Shown piece after piece: positions 34,763 through 43,596 of a stretch of DNA of 64,000 nucleotides. Origin of the DNA: JADFRG01 sp964590515. Its GTDB lineage: Bacteria > Chloroflexota > Anaerolineae > Anaerolineales > E44-bin32. How positions within the stretch are numbered: position 1 is the first letter of the stretch; every line of letters begins with the position of its first letter. The position numbers and the translations under genes were made by a program. The notes under the pieces were generated by a model. The model worked only from the letters and a program-made list of their open reading frames with translations, had not been told where the DNA came from and did not search any database. The stretch lies in assembly GCA_964590515.1 (NCBI GenBank), contig CAZPZD010000006.1, positions 4,839 through 68,838 on the forward strand. Direction: 5' to 3'.

Positions 34763-35736
34763 GCCGCCTCCTGGACGTAGCGATAGCAGAACCCATGGTG
34801 CCGGTCGGCGAAGGATGTCGCCGGTGGACGATTCTTCCAGCATACCTCGTAGACATACGGGCAACGAGTTGCGAATCGACAGCCCTCTAAATCGTACCTG
34901 GCCGCGGCGGCTGCTGCCGGAGTGAGTTCCTCAAGCCGCCGCGGCCGATCGACACGAAGAACGCTTCCCATAAGCATTTCCGTGTATGGGTGTTTGGGGT
35001 TAGCGAACAACTCTTCCACCCCAGCGACTTCCATGATCTGGCCGGCATACATCACCGCGACTCGCTGGCAGATTTCACTGACCACCCCCAGGTCATGGGT
35101 GATCAGCAGCAGCGCCGCGCCGGTTTCGGCCTGGACCTCTTTGATCAGCTCGAAAATTTGAGCCTGGATGGTCACATCCAGCCCGGTGGTTGGCTCATCG
35201 GCGATGAGCAAACGCGGCTGGCAGGCCAGCATGACGGCGATCAGCACTCGCTGGGCCATCCCGCCGCTGAGCTGATGTGGGTAAGCCCGGGCGCGGGTAG
35301 GGGCGTCTGCGATTCCGACATGGCGGAGCAAGTCGATGGCCAGCTCATAGGAATCGGCCTTGCCGAGCCCGCGATGCAGTCGGACTGCGCGTGCGACCTG
35401 GTCTCCCGCCCGCATCAGGGGATTGAGTGAGGCGCGCGGGTTCTGGAAGATCATCGCGATCTGCCGCCCGCGGACTTCCCGCAGCTGTTGTTCGGAGAGC
35501 CCCAGCAGGTCGATCCCATCGAACCAAATCCGGCCGGCCTCCAAGCTGGCTGCGGATGGCAACAGGCCAATGACGGCCAGGGCGGTCATGGTCTTGCCGG
35601 ATCCGCTCTCGCCGACCAAGCCAACTACCTCATCCGGGTGGACGACAAAACTGACCCGGTCCAGGATTCGGCGGCGGCCGTTGTCGGTGGACACCTGCAG
35701 ACTGAGTCCCTCGATTTCCAGCAGCGGCCGGGTCAT
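34759..35736 (-). CDS. oppD: Oligopeptide-type ABC transporter ATPase (OppD)
   Basis: The 325-residue protein has Walker [12 protein letters not shown]-loop [11 protein letters not shown], signature LSGGMAQR, Walker B LLIADEP and ITHDLG. The C-terminal region has [14 protein letters not shown], the Cys motif typical of OppD/DppD. ATG 35736 overlaps the oppC stop; the frame extends further upstream into oppC but that part has no homology to the family. Confidence 0.92.
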   Translation of the reverse strand: MTRPLLEIEGLSLQVSTDNGRRRILDRVSFVVHPDEVVGLVGESGSGKTMTALAVIGLLPSAASLEAGRIWFDGIDLLGLSEQQLREVRGRQIAMIFQNPRASLNPLMRAGDQVARAVRLHRGLGKADSYELAIDLLRHVGIADAPTRARAYPHQLSGGMAQRVLIAVMLACQPRLLIADEPTTGLDVTIQAQIFELIKEVQAETGAALLLITHDLGVVSEICQRVAVMYAGQIMEVAGVEELFANPKHPYTEMLMGSVLRVDRPRRLEELTPAAAAAARYDLEGCRFATRCPYVYEVCWKNRPPATSFADRHHGFCYRYVQEAA

Positions 35737-36572
35737 CAGCGCTCCTCGAAGGAAATCAAGTCGCGCAATCCGTCGCCCACGAGACTGAAGCCAAACGCCG
35801 CCAGGACGATCGCTACACCCGGAAAGAGCCATACCCACCACTCACCGGTGATGATCCGTTGGGCCCCCTCCGAGACCAACACGCCCCACTCGGCCGTGGG
35901 AGGTGTAATTCCTAGCCCGAGGAAGGCCAGGCCTGCCGCATCCAGGATGGCCCAACCGAAAACAAGCGCCATTTGCACGAGGGAAGGGGTCAGCGCGTTT
36001 GGAAGCAAGTGGACAATCATCACTCGCCAGCCCGGGTTGCCGACGCTGACGGCTGCCTCGGCGTACTGCAAGGTTCGCACGCTGAGCATCTCACCCCGAG
36101 TGAGGCGGATGAAGTAGGGCACGTAGGCGGCGGCGATGGCAAGCACCACATTCCTGACCGAATCTCCAAGCACGCCCGTGATAGCCATAGCGAGGATGAA
36201 AGCCGGGAATGAAAACATCACGTCGACGATGCGCATAACCAAGTCGTCAATCCAGCCGCCGTAATAGCCCGCCAGGCCTCCGATCAGGGATCCGATCAGA
36301 AAGGCGCTTAGAGCCACCGACCCCGCGATGGTCAGATCCAGGCGGGTGGCGTGAACTACCCGGGTGAACACATCGCGACCGAACTTGTCGGTACCGAAGA
36401 GCGCGCTGGCCGAAGGTGCCTGGTAGGTGGCGCTGGGGTTGGTCTGGGTGGGTCCGTATGGGGTTAGCAGCGGACCTACGGTCGCAACCAGCGCGTAGAA
36501 GAGCACGAGAGCGAGGCCGAGAAGGAAGAGCGGACGCCGCCGTGCGAAACGGCTCAGGCTAACCCCGAGCAT
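35736..36572 (-). CDS. oppC: Oligopeptide-type ABC transporter permease (OppC)
   Basis: The 278-residue inner-membrane permease has an N-terminal helix, the periplasmic segment GTDKFGRDVFTRVVHATR typical of OppC/DppC, and the cytoplasmic EAA loop (YAEAAVSVGNPGWRVMIVHLLPN). About six helices. ATG 36572 lies 35 bases after the oppB stop; a TTG at 36605 is an alternative start. Confidence 0.92.
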   Translation of the reverse strand: MLGVSLSRFARRRPLFLLGLALVLFYALVATVGPLLTPYGPTQTNPSATYQAPSASALFGTDKFGRDVFTRVVHATRLDLTIAGSVALSAFLIGSLIGGLAGYYGGWIDDLVMRIVDVMFSFPAFILAMAITGVLGDSVRNVVLAIAAAYVPYFIRLTRGEMLSVRTLQYAEAAVSVGNPGWRVMIVHLLPNALTPSLVQMALVFGWAILDAAGLAFLGLGITPPTAEWGVLVSEGAQRIITGEWWVWLFPGVAIVLAAFGFSLVGDGLRDLISFEER

Positions 36573-36606
36573 TGGAAGCTGGCCCAAAGGGAGCGCGGCT
36601 TCCAAG

Positions 36607-37626
36607 CTAGCCCAGCCTAATTCGCGGATCGATGAAGCCGTAGGCCAGGTCAATGAACAAGTTGAGAAGCACGTAGACTACTGCGATCAGAAGGACGAAG
36701 CCCTGGACGGCGTTGAAGTCGTTGGTTATCAGCGCGGTCCAGGCGTACTGCCCGATTCCTGGCCAGGAATATACCCGCTCAACAATTACGTTCCCTCCCA
36801 TGAGATAGCCGAAGACGATCCCCAGGGTTGTAAGGATCGGGATGAATGCGTTGCGGAGCCCGTCTACCATGATCACCCTCCGGGGTTGCACACCGATCGC
36901 TCGGGCAGTGCGGACGAAATCCGTGCCAAGGGCGTCGAGCATGGCTGCCCGCACGAGCTTGATGATCGGGGCGCTGACCACAAACGCCAGCGTGAGGGCC
37001 GGGAGCCAGAGGTGCTGGATCGAGTCACCCAGCGCCCGCAGGTCCCCGGCAAGCAGGCTGTCGAACACGAACAGGCCGGTGACCCGATTTGGCGCCGATA
37101 CGCCGATGGTGAGTCGACCCAGCGGAGGCGGCGCCCACCCTAGCTTGAAGTAAAAGATGTGCACTCCGACCAAGGCGATCCAGAAGAGCGCCAGCGAGGC
37201 ACCCAGAGTCGCGAAGGCGCGAGCCAGGTGATCGACCCAGGTTCCGGCATGAACCGCGGCGAGGATCCCGAGCGTCAGGCCGAGAATCAAGGCAAACAGG
37301 AAAGCCGAGGCGGCCAGCTCGACCGTAGCCGGCAGCCGGTGCCCAAGCTCTTCCAGCACCGGCTGATTGGTTCGCCAGCTGCTTCCCAAGTCTCCGCGCA
37401 ACAGCAGGCCGGAGTAACTCAAGAATTGAACCAGCAGCGGCTGGTCCAGCCCCATGTCCCGCTCGTATTGGGCGATCAGCTCTGGCGAGGCCAGCGGACC
37501 CGCCCGCAACGCGGCGGGATTGCTTGGCAGGATGTGTGTGAGGATGAAGACCGCGATCACGACCCCCATGAGCGTGATCGCGGCCAGCAACAGTCGCCGT
37601 ACCCCGTAGCGGAGCAGCTGGGGCAT
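36607..37626 (-). CDS. oppB: Oligopeptide-type ABC transporter permease (OppB)
   Basis: The 339-residue permease begins with the family's long first helix and has the EAA loop VRTARAIGVQPRRVIMVDGLRNAFIPI. Six helices and a periplasmic loop (LDQPLLVQFLSY) match OppB/DppB. It is separated from oppA by 48 bases that hold a perfect hairpin. Confidence 0.93.
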   Translation of the reverse strand: MPQLLRYGVRRLLLAAITLMGVVIAVFILTHILPSNPAALRAGPLASPELIAQYERDMGLDQPLLVQFLSYSGLLLRGDLGSSWRTNQPVLEELGHRLPATVELAASAFLFALILGLTLGILAAVHAGTWVDHLARAFATLGASLALFWIALVGVHIFYFKLGWAPPPLGRLTIGVSAPNRVTGLFVFDSLLAGDLRALGDSIQHLWLPALTLAFVVSAPIIKLVRAAMLDALGTDFVRTARAIGVQPRRVIMVDGLRNAFIPILTTLGIVFGYLMGGNVIVERVYSWPGIGQYAWTALITNDFNAVQGFVLLIAVVYVLLNLFIDLAYGFIDPRIRLG

Positions 37627-37638
37627 GTTGGAGAGAGG

Positions 37639-37669
37639 CTCAGGGGAGGGCGAACCGCCCTCCCCTGAG
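37639..37669 (-). promoter_or_regulatory. Perfect hairpin between oppA and oppB
   Basis: CTCAGGGGAGGGCG (37639-37652) is the exact complement of the right arm (37656-37669), giving a 14-bp stem with a 3-base loop. No T-tract follows, so it is more likely an mRNA-stabilising or processing structure that raises binding-protein levels over the permeases. Confidence 0.75.
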
Positions 37670-37674
37670 AAGAT

Positions 37675-39357
37675 TCATTCGCCCTTGGCGAGGAATCCGT
37701 AGCGGAGGGTCAGGTCATGGAAAAGGGCAATCCCGCTTACATCGGCGCGGGTCGCAACGATCCAGGACGGCTGATACAAGAGTCCCCAGACCGCCTCATC
37801 CATCAGAATCTCCTGAGCACGTCGGGCGAGCTGAGCCCGCTCGTCCGGATCCCGGCTGTAGGTCCCCTGCTCGATGATCTGATCCAGCTCCTCGCTGCAG
37901 AAGTTGACAAAGTTCGGGAAGGAACCGCACTTAAAGTTCCAGGTGAGCTGGTAGAACGGGTCGCTGCCCCAGGAATACCATTCCTGGATGAAGAACGGCA
38001 GCTCGTGGCTGTTGATCAAACCGGAGAACTCGGCTGTCGGAACCGCGTTGATGGTGACCGTAATTCCGATTTCGGCCAGGCCGGACTGCACCCAGGTGGC
38101 AGCGTCCACCCGGGTCTGGTCTTCCTGCGGCACGGTGAGATCCACCGCAAAGCCATCCGCTTGACCGGCCTCGGCCATCAGTGCTCTGGCCGCCTCGACG
38201 TCGCCCGCGCCATAGACGAAGAATTCGTCGGTGTGGCCTTCCATGCCCACCGGGATCGGGCTGGTCGGCTGCAGGCCGTAGCCGAAGATCACGTTCTCGA
38301 AGATGGCGTCATAGGGAATCACCATCGAGATGGCCTGCCGAACGAGCTTGTCGTCGAAAGGTGGCGAGTTTACGTTCATGCCCAGATGGTAGACCCGAGT
38401 GGTCGGTATGGCATGAACGGCGATGTTGGGATCACCCTCCAGATCGGCCAGATCACTGTAGGGTATCCCGAGCGCCACATCCACGTCGCCTGCCTTAAGC
38501 AGCTGCTCCCGGGTAGCGGCCTCGGGGACCACTCGGAAGACCACTCCCGAGTTTTGGAACCAGTCGGCCCCGCGCCAGTAGTTGGGATTAGGCGAGAACA
38601 CGTATTGCGTTCCCGGAGTCCACTCCGTGATCGTGTAGGGCCCACTGGAGTTCGAGTTTTCGTGGTGCCAGGCGTCGGCCCATGGGTCATCGGCGGTAGC
38701 GTTCGCATCGGCCGTCGCCTTGCTTATGGCGCCGAAGACCTGGAAGGCGATGATGGTTTCGGTGAGCGCGGCCGGCCGGGCGGTCGTAATTTCGAGCGTG
38801 TAGTCATCTACCACTCGAACATTATCGGCCGACTCCAGGGCAATGAACGGGGTCAGCAATCCGATGTAGCCGGGCCCCATCATGGCCCGATCGAAGGTGT
38901 ACTTGTAGTCGTTGGCGGTTATGGGCGTCCCGTCCGCAAACTTGGCATCCGGCCGGAGATGGAAGGTGAACACGGTGCCATCCGCCGAGACGTCGAAACT
39001 CTCGGCGACTGCGCCCTCAAACTGATTTAGCCCGACAAATTCGCCATCACCGCGTGGCTCCAGCACTTGGGCGATCATCGGCTCGTAGAGATTGGCCGTG
39101 GCGTCGTAGCCGCCGAGGCTGCGGAATTGCATCAGCTCGATGTGGTCGATGTCGCTGTCGTAAGCGACGACGATCATCGCTTTCTCCTCAACGACCTCGG
39201 CCGTGGGTGCCGGCTCAGCCTCTTCTTCCTCTACGACAGCCGTAGCCTGCTCTTCAACGGCGGGCGTCTGCGCGGCCGGTTGACAGGCTCCCAGGAGCAA
39301 ACTGAGCAGCAACCAGGCCGACAGCATACCGGCAAGCGAATACAGTCTCTTCTTCAT
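37675..39357 (-). CDS. oppA: Family 5 extracellular solute-binding lipoprotein (OppA/DppA-like)
   Basis: The 560-residue lipoprotein has signal MKKRLYSLAG..LLLSLLLGAC (lipobox Cys ~28), a low-complexity Glu/Ala linker, and a family 5 binding fold including FADGTPITANDYKYTFDRAM. ATG 39357 is fixed by AAGGAGGAG a few bases upstream. Family 5 proteins bind peptides but also oligosaccharides, nickel or opines; neighbouring sugar-acid genes suggest a carbohydrate-type ligand. Probably one of the most abundant products of the operon. Confidence 0.93.
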   Translation of the reverse strand: MKKRLYSLAGMLSAWLLLSLLLGACQPAAQTPAVEEQATAVVEEEEAEPAPTAEVVEEKAMIVVAYDSDIDHIELMQFRSLGGYDATANLYEPMIAQVLEPRGDGEFVGLNQFEGAVAESFDVSADGTVFTFHLRPDAKFADGTPITANDYKYTFDRAMMGPGYIGLLTPFIALESADNVRVVDDYTLEITTARPAALTETIIAFQVFGAISKATADANATADDPWADAWHHENSNSSGPYTITEWTPGTQYVFSPNPNYWRGADWFQNSGVVFRVVPEAATREQLLKAGDVDVALGIPYSDLADLEGDPNIAVHAIPTTRVYHLGMNVNSPPFDDKLVRQAISMVIPYDAIFENVIFGYGLQPTSPIPVGMEGHTDEFFVYGAGDVEAARALMAEAGQADGFAVDLTVPQEDQTRVDAATWVQSGLAEIGITVTINAVPTAEFSGLINSHELPFFIQEWYSWGSDPFYQLTWNFKCGSFPNFVNFCSEELDQIIEQGTYSRDPDERAQLARRAQEILMDEAVWGLLYQPSWIVATRADVSGIALFHDLTLRYGFLAKGE

Positions 39358-39412
39358 GGGATCTCCTCCTTGTTTAGAGATCACTGAGCTAGTCCTCGAT
39401 CCTTCCCTACGG

Positions 39413-39730
39413 TCAGACTGGGTTTCCCCAGGCGCTCCCAACCGATTGAACATATTGTCCGATTTCGGCAATGACCGTTCGGGCCGCAGGGTGCTCTTCG
39501 AGGTCGTGCAGGTAAGATTGGAAATCGGTCACTTCGGCAACTTCGACATAGTCGTATTGGAACTCTTGGGCCAACTCCCCAACGCATGCGCCTTGAACAC
39601 GGTAGACGCAGTAGCTAAGGATGCTCGGGATTTTGCGCGCCCCCGGGTAGTCCACCTGCTCGACCCAGCGCTCGTACGCTCCACGATCGGCCCCCGGTTG
39701 GAGGCGCGAGTACCAGACTACCGTCGGCAT
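39413..39730 (-). CDS. RedY/HapK-like small protein, copy 1
   Basis: A 105-residue protein (MPTVVWYSRLQPGADRGAYE...) of the ferredoxin-like alpha+beta barrel (Dabb/EthD-like) superfamily, resembling proteins annotated RedY-like or HapK. It is a clear paralogue of the next protein: shared WxSRLQPG, the VDYP..RKIPSI segment, YDYVEVAEVTD and YVQSVG. No catalytic residues are known with certainty. A mutarotase- or isomerase-type role would suit the operon but is inference. Confidence 0.7.
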   Translation of the reverse strand: MPTVVWYSRLQPGADRGAYERWVEQVDYPGARKIPSILSYCVYRVQGACVGELAQEFQYDYVEVAEVTDFQSYLHDLEEHPAARTVIAEIGQYVQSVGSAWGNPV

Positions 39731-39751
39731 CCGAAATCCAAAGTCTCAGTT

Positions 39752-39779
39752 AGCAAAAGTGGGCCGCAGATGGCCCCAC
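39752..39779 (-). terminator. Hairpin with short T-tract between the two RedY-like genes
   Basis: GTGGGgCC pairs with GGCCCAC around a 6-base loop, followed on the minus strand by TTTT. It is a weak terminator or attenuator that could lower expression of oppA and later genes relative to the first genes. Confidence 0.5.
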
Positions 39780-39788
39780 CTCCTTTCC

Positions 39789-40127
39789 TCAAGTCACCTC
39801 GGCGGTCGTGCCTTCACTCAGAGGCACAGCCCAAAAATTGCCAACCGACTGGACGTACCTCTCGAATTGACCATGAACTTCCTGTACCGCGGGATGGGTC
39901 TCAAGGTCGTGGCGGTAGGCCTCGATGTCGGTAACCTCGGCCAGGTCGATGAAATCGTAGCCGAGCTGCTCTTCACCGGCGGCAGGCCCCTTGAGTCGAA
40001 TCGACACATAGCGGCGGATGCTCGGGATACGCTCAGACGCCGGATAATCGATTGAGCGAACGAACTCCTCATAGTCTTCCGCTGAGACCCCTGGCTGCAA
40101 CCTGGAGAACCACAACACGATTGTCAC
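39789..40127 (-). CDS. RedY/HapK-like small protein, copy 2
   Basis: A 112-residue paralogue of the adjacent downstream gene, with the same pattern (VLWFSRLQPGVS, IDYPASERIPSI, YDFIDLAEVTDIEAY, YVQSVGNFW). Tandem copies could form a heterodimer, since Dabb/EthD-type folds are usually dimeric. It lies between the aminotransferase and copy 1 in the operon. Function unknown. Confidence 0.7.
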   Translation of the reverse strand: MTIVLWFSRLQPGVSAEDYEEFVRSIDYPASERIPSIRRYVSIRLKGPAAGEEQLGYDFIDLAEVTDIEAYRHDLETHPAVQEVHGQFERYVQSVGNFWAVPLSEGTTAEVT

Positions 40128-40150
40128 GACCGATCACCCCAATCGAGCAA

Positions 40151-41272
40151 CTAGGCCGCTGCGGCTCCCTGTCGGTGACGCTCCAGAAATGCGGCCAGAC
40201 CCGCCAGCACTTCATCGATATCCGATTCACTGACCCGGGGTCCCATGTGCCCTACTCGAAACGTCGTATCCTGCAGACCCTTGCCGAGACCGCCCGAAAT
40301 CTTGATGTTGTGTTCCTCCAACATATGTCGGACCACTTGACCCGATTGGATACCCTCGGGTGAATAGACTGCCGTCAATACCGGGGCGAGCGACTCGTCT
40401 GGAGTGAACGGCCGCAGGCCCAACTTCCGCAACCCGGCTCGCAGTCTTAGCGCCAGCTGGGTGTAGCGCTTCACCCGATGTTCAATCCCATCAGCCAGCA
40501 GTTTTCGAACTCCGGCGCGCAGCGCCATCACGTTGTTGGTCGCCATCGTGACCGGGAACGGATGCCAGGGGCCCCATTCATCCGCAAATCTACGCCAGGT
40601 CTGGAGGTTGAGGTACCAACCGTGATTGCGCATCGGCTTGGAATCCATGCGGCTCCAGGCTCGGGCGCTGATCGCGATTGGCGCCACACCGGGAGGCGCC
40701 CCGAGACACTTCTGAGAAGCCGACACACAGATATCGATGTTCCAGCGATCCATTGCCAGCGGAACGCCGCCCAAGGACGAAATTGCATCCACAACCGTCG
40801 GAACGTCTCGGCTGTGGGCAGCCGCGGCGATTTCCTGGACTGGATTGACGACCGAGGTGGCGGTTTCCAGATGCACTGCAGCAACGAGGGCGGCTTCCGG
40901 ATGCTGGCTGAGCGCCCGCTCGAAATCCGCAGGATCAAGCGCTCGACCGAGAGCCGCAGATACCGGGACCACCTCCAGACCGTAGCTTTCGCAAATCTCA
41001 ATCAGCCGGTCGCCGAAGTACCCGTTCGTGCCGACAATCGCCTTCTCACCTGAGGTCGACAGACTTCCGATGGCCGCATCGAGTCCGGAAGACCCGGACC
41101 CGACCAGAATGTGGGTGTCAGCCTCGGTGCGGAAGACCTGTTTCAGCAACCCACGGGTCTCGTTGTAGATTTCCGTCCACTCACGCCCGTAATGTGGGCG
41201 GACCGGTGCGCCCATCTCAGCGAGCACTTCATCCTCGACGCTCACCGGTCCTGGGATCATTAACTTCACCAT
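40151..41272 (-). CDS. Class V aminotransferase (alanine/serine-glyoxylate type)
   Basis: A 373-residue PLP enzyme of the alanine-glyoxylate/serine-glyoxylate/PucG group. The N-terminal MIPGPVSVEDEVLAEM and HYGREW segment, DAISSLGGVPL near residue 185, and the PLP lysine in SASQKCLGAPPG near residue 209 are family features. Candidates are glyoxylate aminotransferase and, given the purine/xanthine-type genes, ureidoglycine-glyoxylate aminotransferase. It follows iclR by one base. Confidence 0.85.
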   Translation of the reverse strand: MVKLMIPGPVSVEDEVLAEMGAPVRPHYGREWTEIYNETRGLLKQVFRTEADTHILVGSGSSGLDAAIGSLSTSGEKAIVGTNGYFGDRLIEICESYGLEVVPVSAALGRALDPADFERALSQHPEAALVAAVHLETATSVVNPVQEIAAAAHSRDVPTVVDAISSLGGVPLAMDRWNIDICVSASQKCLGAPPGVAPIAISARAWSRMDSKPMRNHGWYLNLQTWRRFADEWGPWHPFPVTMATNNVMALRAGVRKLLADGIEHRVKRYTQLALRLRAGLRKLGLRPFTPDESLAPVLTAVYSPEGIQSGQVVRHMLEEHNIKISGGLGKGLQDTTFRVGHMGPRVSESDIDEVLAGLAAFLERHRQGAAAA

Positions 41273-41273
41273 A

Positions 41274-42065
41274 TCACCTCTCGGAGTAACGATCGAAGTA
41301 ATGGACGAGTTCCGCCCGCAGTTGTGCTGTGTGCTCTCGAAGAATTGGCCACCAGCTCAGCAGGGTCGGGAGCGAGACCCGGTAGCTCACGGTGGCAATG
41401 CTCATCGCACCGACGATCCGGCCGTCCGCGCCAAACAGTGGGGAGGCAAGGCAGCGGACTGATTCCTCGTGCTCGCCGTCGTCAACCGCGAATCCACGCT
41501 GTCGGATCTGAGCCAGATTCTGCTCCAGTTCAACCCGATCGGTGATTGTATTTGGCGTGTAGCGAGCAAGCGCTTCACCGCCGAGCAGGTCCGCTCGCCG
41601 GTCTGCGGAAAGGTGAGCCAGGATCACCTTGCCAACCCCGGTGCAGTGGGCCGGGGCACTCCGACCGATGCGCGAGTACATGCGGATCGGACTGGAACTT
41701 TCAACTTTGTCCACATAGATCATGGAGTCGTGATCGAGCAGCACCAAATGGGCGGTCTCTCCGGTCGCTTTGGCCAGTGCCTCGAGATGAGGATGGGAGA
41801 CCGCTCGCAGGTCGGTGTCTTCGATCAGTTTGTGGCTGAGAGTCAAAACTTTCAGGCTGGGGAAGTAATGGCCGCTCTCCTGCTTTTGCGAGAGATAACC
41901 GTTCTGCACCAGAGTTTGGAGCAGCCGGTGAGCGCTGCTTTTGGAAAGGCCGGATTGTTCGGCGATGCGTGAGAGGGGCAGTCCGAGCGGCGAATCCACC
42001 AGGATTTCAAGGACCCGCAACCCGCGGGAGAGGGCCCGCACTCCCTTGACCTCTGCCTTAGGCAT
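41274..42065 (-). CDS. IclR-family transcriptional regulator
   Basis: About 263 residues: an N-terminal winged helix (ALSRGLRVLEILVDSPLGLPLSRIAEQSGLSKSSAHRLLQTL) and a C-terminal GAF-like effector domain (GVGKVILAHL, RQRGFAVDDGEHEESVRCLASPLF). It likely senses a metabolite of the operon it heads and of the divergent molybdoenzyme genes. ATG 42065 is preferred because it leaves the palindrome at 42086-42098 upstream; TTG 42104 gives 13 extra residues. Confidence 0.88.
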   Translation of the reverse strand: MPKAEVKGVRALSRGLRVLEILVDSPLGLPLSRIAEQSGLSKSSAHRLLQTLVQNGYLSQKQESGHYFPSLKVLTLSHKLIEDTDLRAVSHPHLEALAKATGETAHLVLLDHDSMIYVDKVESSSPIRMYSRIGRSAPAHCTGVGKVILAHLSADRRADLLGGEALARYTPNTITDRVELEQNLAQIRQRGFAVDDGEHEESVRCLASPLFGADGRIVGAMSIATVSYRVSLPTLLSWWPILREHTAQLRAELVHYFDRYSER

Positions 42066-42085
42066 GCTCGGCTGTTTCGCTAGAC

Positions 42086-42098
42086 GGAACGTCGTTTC
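42086..42098. promoter_or_regulatory. Inverted repeat, candidate IclR operator
   Basis: GGAAC-GTC-GTTTC, a 13-base palindrome with one mismatch, between iclR and the molybdoenzyme genes. IclR-family sites are often GGAAC-like half-sites about three bases apart. A weak promoter for the plus-strand genes (TTTCAG 42095, TACTAT 42118) overlaps it. Confidence 0.4.
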
Positions 42099-42229
42099 AG
42101 CCAAATCGCAACCATGGTACTATGGTCCCGGCGCCCGAGTCAATGTTCCACCCGCGGATCTCGGTCGCCGGACCACCAAATCCAGCACTAGTGAGCCGTA
42201 TTCCAAAGGAGAGCCGGAGAGTCTCGTGC

Positions 42230-43105
42230 GTGGCTTTTGACTATCACCAGCCTAGGACGCTGGAAGGAGCCATCGAGCTCCTGGAACAACACGGGCGCCA
42301 AGCCGCGTTGCTGGCCGGCGGCACGGCGCTCATGATCGACATTCAGCGCGGCGAGGTCGCGCCGAAACACGTCGTAAGCCTGTGGGGGATACCGGGCCTG
42401 CGACAGGTGCATCTGAACAACCGGGTCGTGATCGGCGCCCTGGCGAGCATGACCGAGGTGGTCAGCGCAATCCGGGGTAAACCGGAATTAGCCGGCTTGT
42501 GGGAGGCGGCCCGGAGTGTTGGTGGCAGGCAAATCCAGAACATGGCAACCATCGGCGGCAATATTTGCAAAGCTTCGCCCGGAGCAGATAGCGTGCCGCC
42601 ACTGCTCTGTCTGGACGCGGAGTTGGTTTTACGCGGGCCGACGGGTGAACGAATCACTCCGTTGGATGGATTCCTGACCGGCCCCGACCAGACGGCTCTA
42701 AATCCAGGCGAGGTGCTGACCGCAATCGAGTTCCCACCGGTTCCGCCAAACAGCGGGACCGCTTTTGTAAAGATTATGCGGCGCAGAGCGATGGACTGCT
42801 CGATTGTCGCGGTTTCGGTCAGAGTGACTCTGGATGACAATGGGGACACCTGCCGGGAGGCGCGAATCGGCATCGCGGCCGCGGCTCCTAATCCGTTTCG
42901 GGCCAAGCTCGCCGAAGCAGCGTTGGCCGGCCAATCATTGACCGATGAATGCATCCGGGCAGCCGCCCAGCTCGCCCAACAAGAATCGCGGCCCATTGAC
43001 GATGTGCGGGCCTCGGCCGAGTACCGCCGTCTGCTTGTGGAAACCCTGGTGAAACAGGCCATCGCGACCGCAAGGGCCCGGGCAGCGCAGTCGGCGGCCA
43101 GATGA
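42230..43105 (+). CDS. Xanthine dehydrogenase-family FAD subunit
   Basis: The 291-residue medium subunit (CoxM/XdhB type) carries FAD and passes electrons onward. Signatures are LLAGGTALMIDIQRG near residue 32 and ATIGGNICKASPGADSVPPLL near residue 105, then the C-terminal CO-dehydrogenase flavoprotein domain. GTG 42230 is chosen because it gives the usual AFDYHQP start and GGAGAG lies upstream; ATG 42143 or 42122 would add an atypical N-terminus. ATGA overlap with the next gene. Confidence 0.9.
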   Translation: MAFDYHQPRTLEGAIELLEQHGRQAALLAGGTALMIDIQRGEVAPKHVVSLWGIPGLRQVHLNNRVVIGALASMTEVVSAIRGKPELAGLWEAARSVGGRQIQNMATIGGNICKASPGADSVPPLLCLDAELVLRGPTGERITPLDGFLTGPDQTALNPGEVLTAIEFPPVPPNSGTAFVKIMRRRAMDCSIVAVSVRVTLDDNGDTCREARIGIAAAAPNPFRAKLAEAALAGQSLTDECIRAAAQLAQQESRPIDDVRASAEYRRLLVETLVKQAIATARARAAQSAAR

Positions 43106-43596
43106 TGAAGTCCGCAGCCGCTCGTTACGCTATCAGCTTCAGGCTCAATGGCCGGCTGATCCAGATAGAGGTTGAAGCGGATCGCACCCTGCTGGAGGTG
43201 CTGCGGGAAGACCTGGGCCTCACCGGCACCAAATCGAACTGCCAGGCCGGCGAATGCGGTGCTTGTACCGTCGTCGTGGACGGACGGGCGGTGAACTCAT
43301 GCATCCTGCTGGCCGTGCGTGCAGACGGATCTGAGCTCCTGACGATCGAAGGGCTGGCCAAAGCTGAGCAGCTCCACCCCATTCAGGAGGCATTTGTCCG
43401 CAATGCGGCGATCCAGTGCGGCTACTGCACTCCGGGATTCATCATGTCACTCGGTGCACTGCTCCAGGACTCGCCCCACGCCTCTGAGACCGAGCTGCGT
43501 GAAGCGGTCGTCGGGAACATCTGCCGCTGCACCGGATACACCGGGATCATCCACGCGTTGCGCGACCTATCGGCAGGCCAAGCAGGAGATCGATGA
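43102..43596 (+). CDS. Xanthine dehydrogenase-family [2Fe-2S] subunit
   Basis: The 164-residue small subunit (CoxS/XdhC type) carries two clusters. The plant-ferredoxin-type cluster is bound by CQAGECGACTVVVDG and a later Cys (NSC); the second cluster uses QCGYCTPGF and the CRCTGY region. Length is typical. It overlaps neighbours by 4 bases on both sides, so the three genes are tightly coupled. Confidence 0.95.
   Translation: MMKSAAARYAISFRLNGRLIQIEVEADRTLLEVLREDLGLTGTKSNCQAGECGACTVVVDGRAVNSCILLAVRADGSELLTIEGLAKAEQLHPIQEAFVRNAAIQCGYCTPGFIMSLGALLQDSPHASETELREAVVGNICRCTGYTGIIHALRDLSAGQAGDR

Noticed and set aside
37717..39030. Long open frame antisense to oppA (437 codons)
   Set aside because: It mirrors the codon structure of oppA, has no recognisable domain, and high-GC DNA gives long antisense frames. 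oppA is certain.
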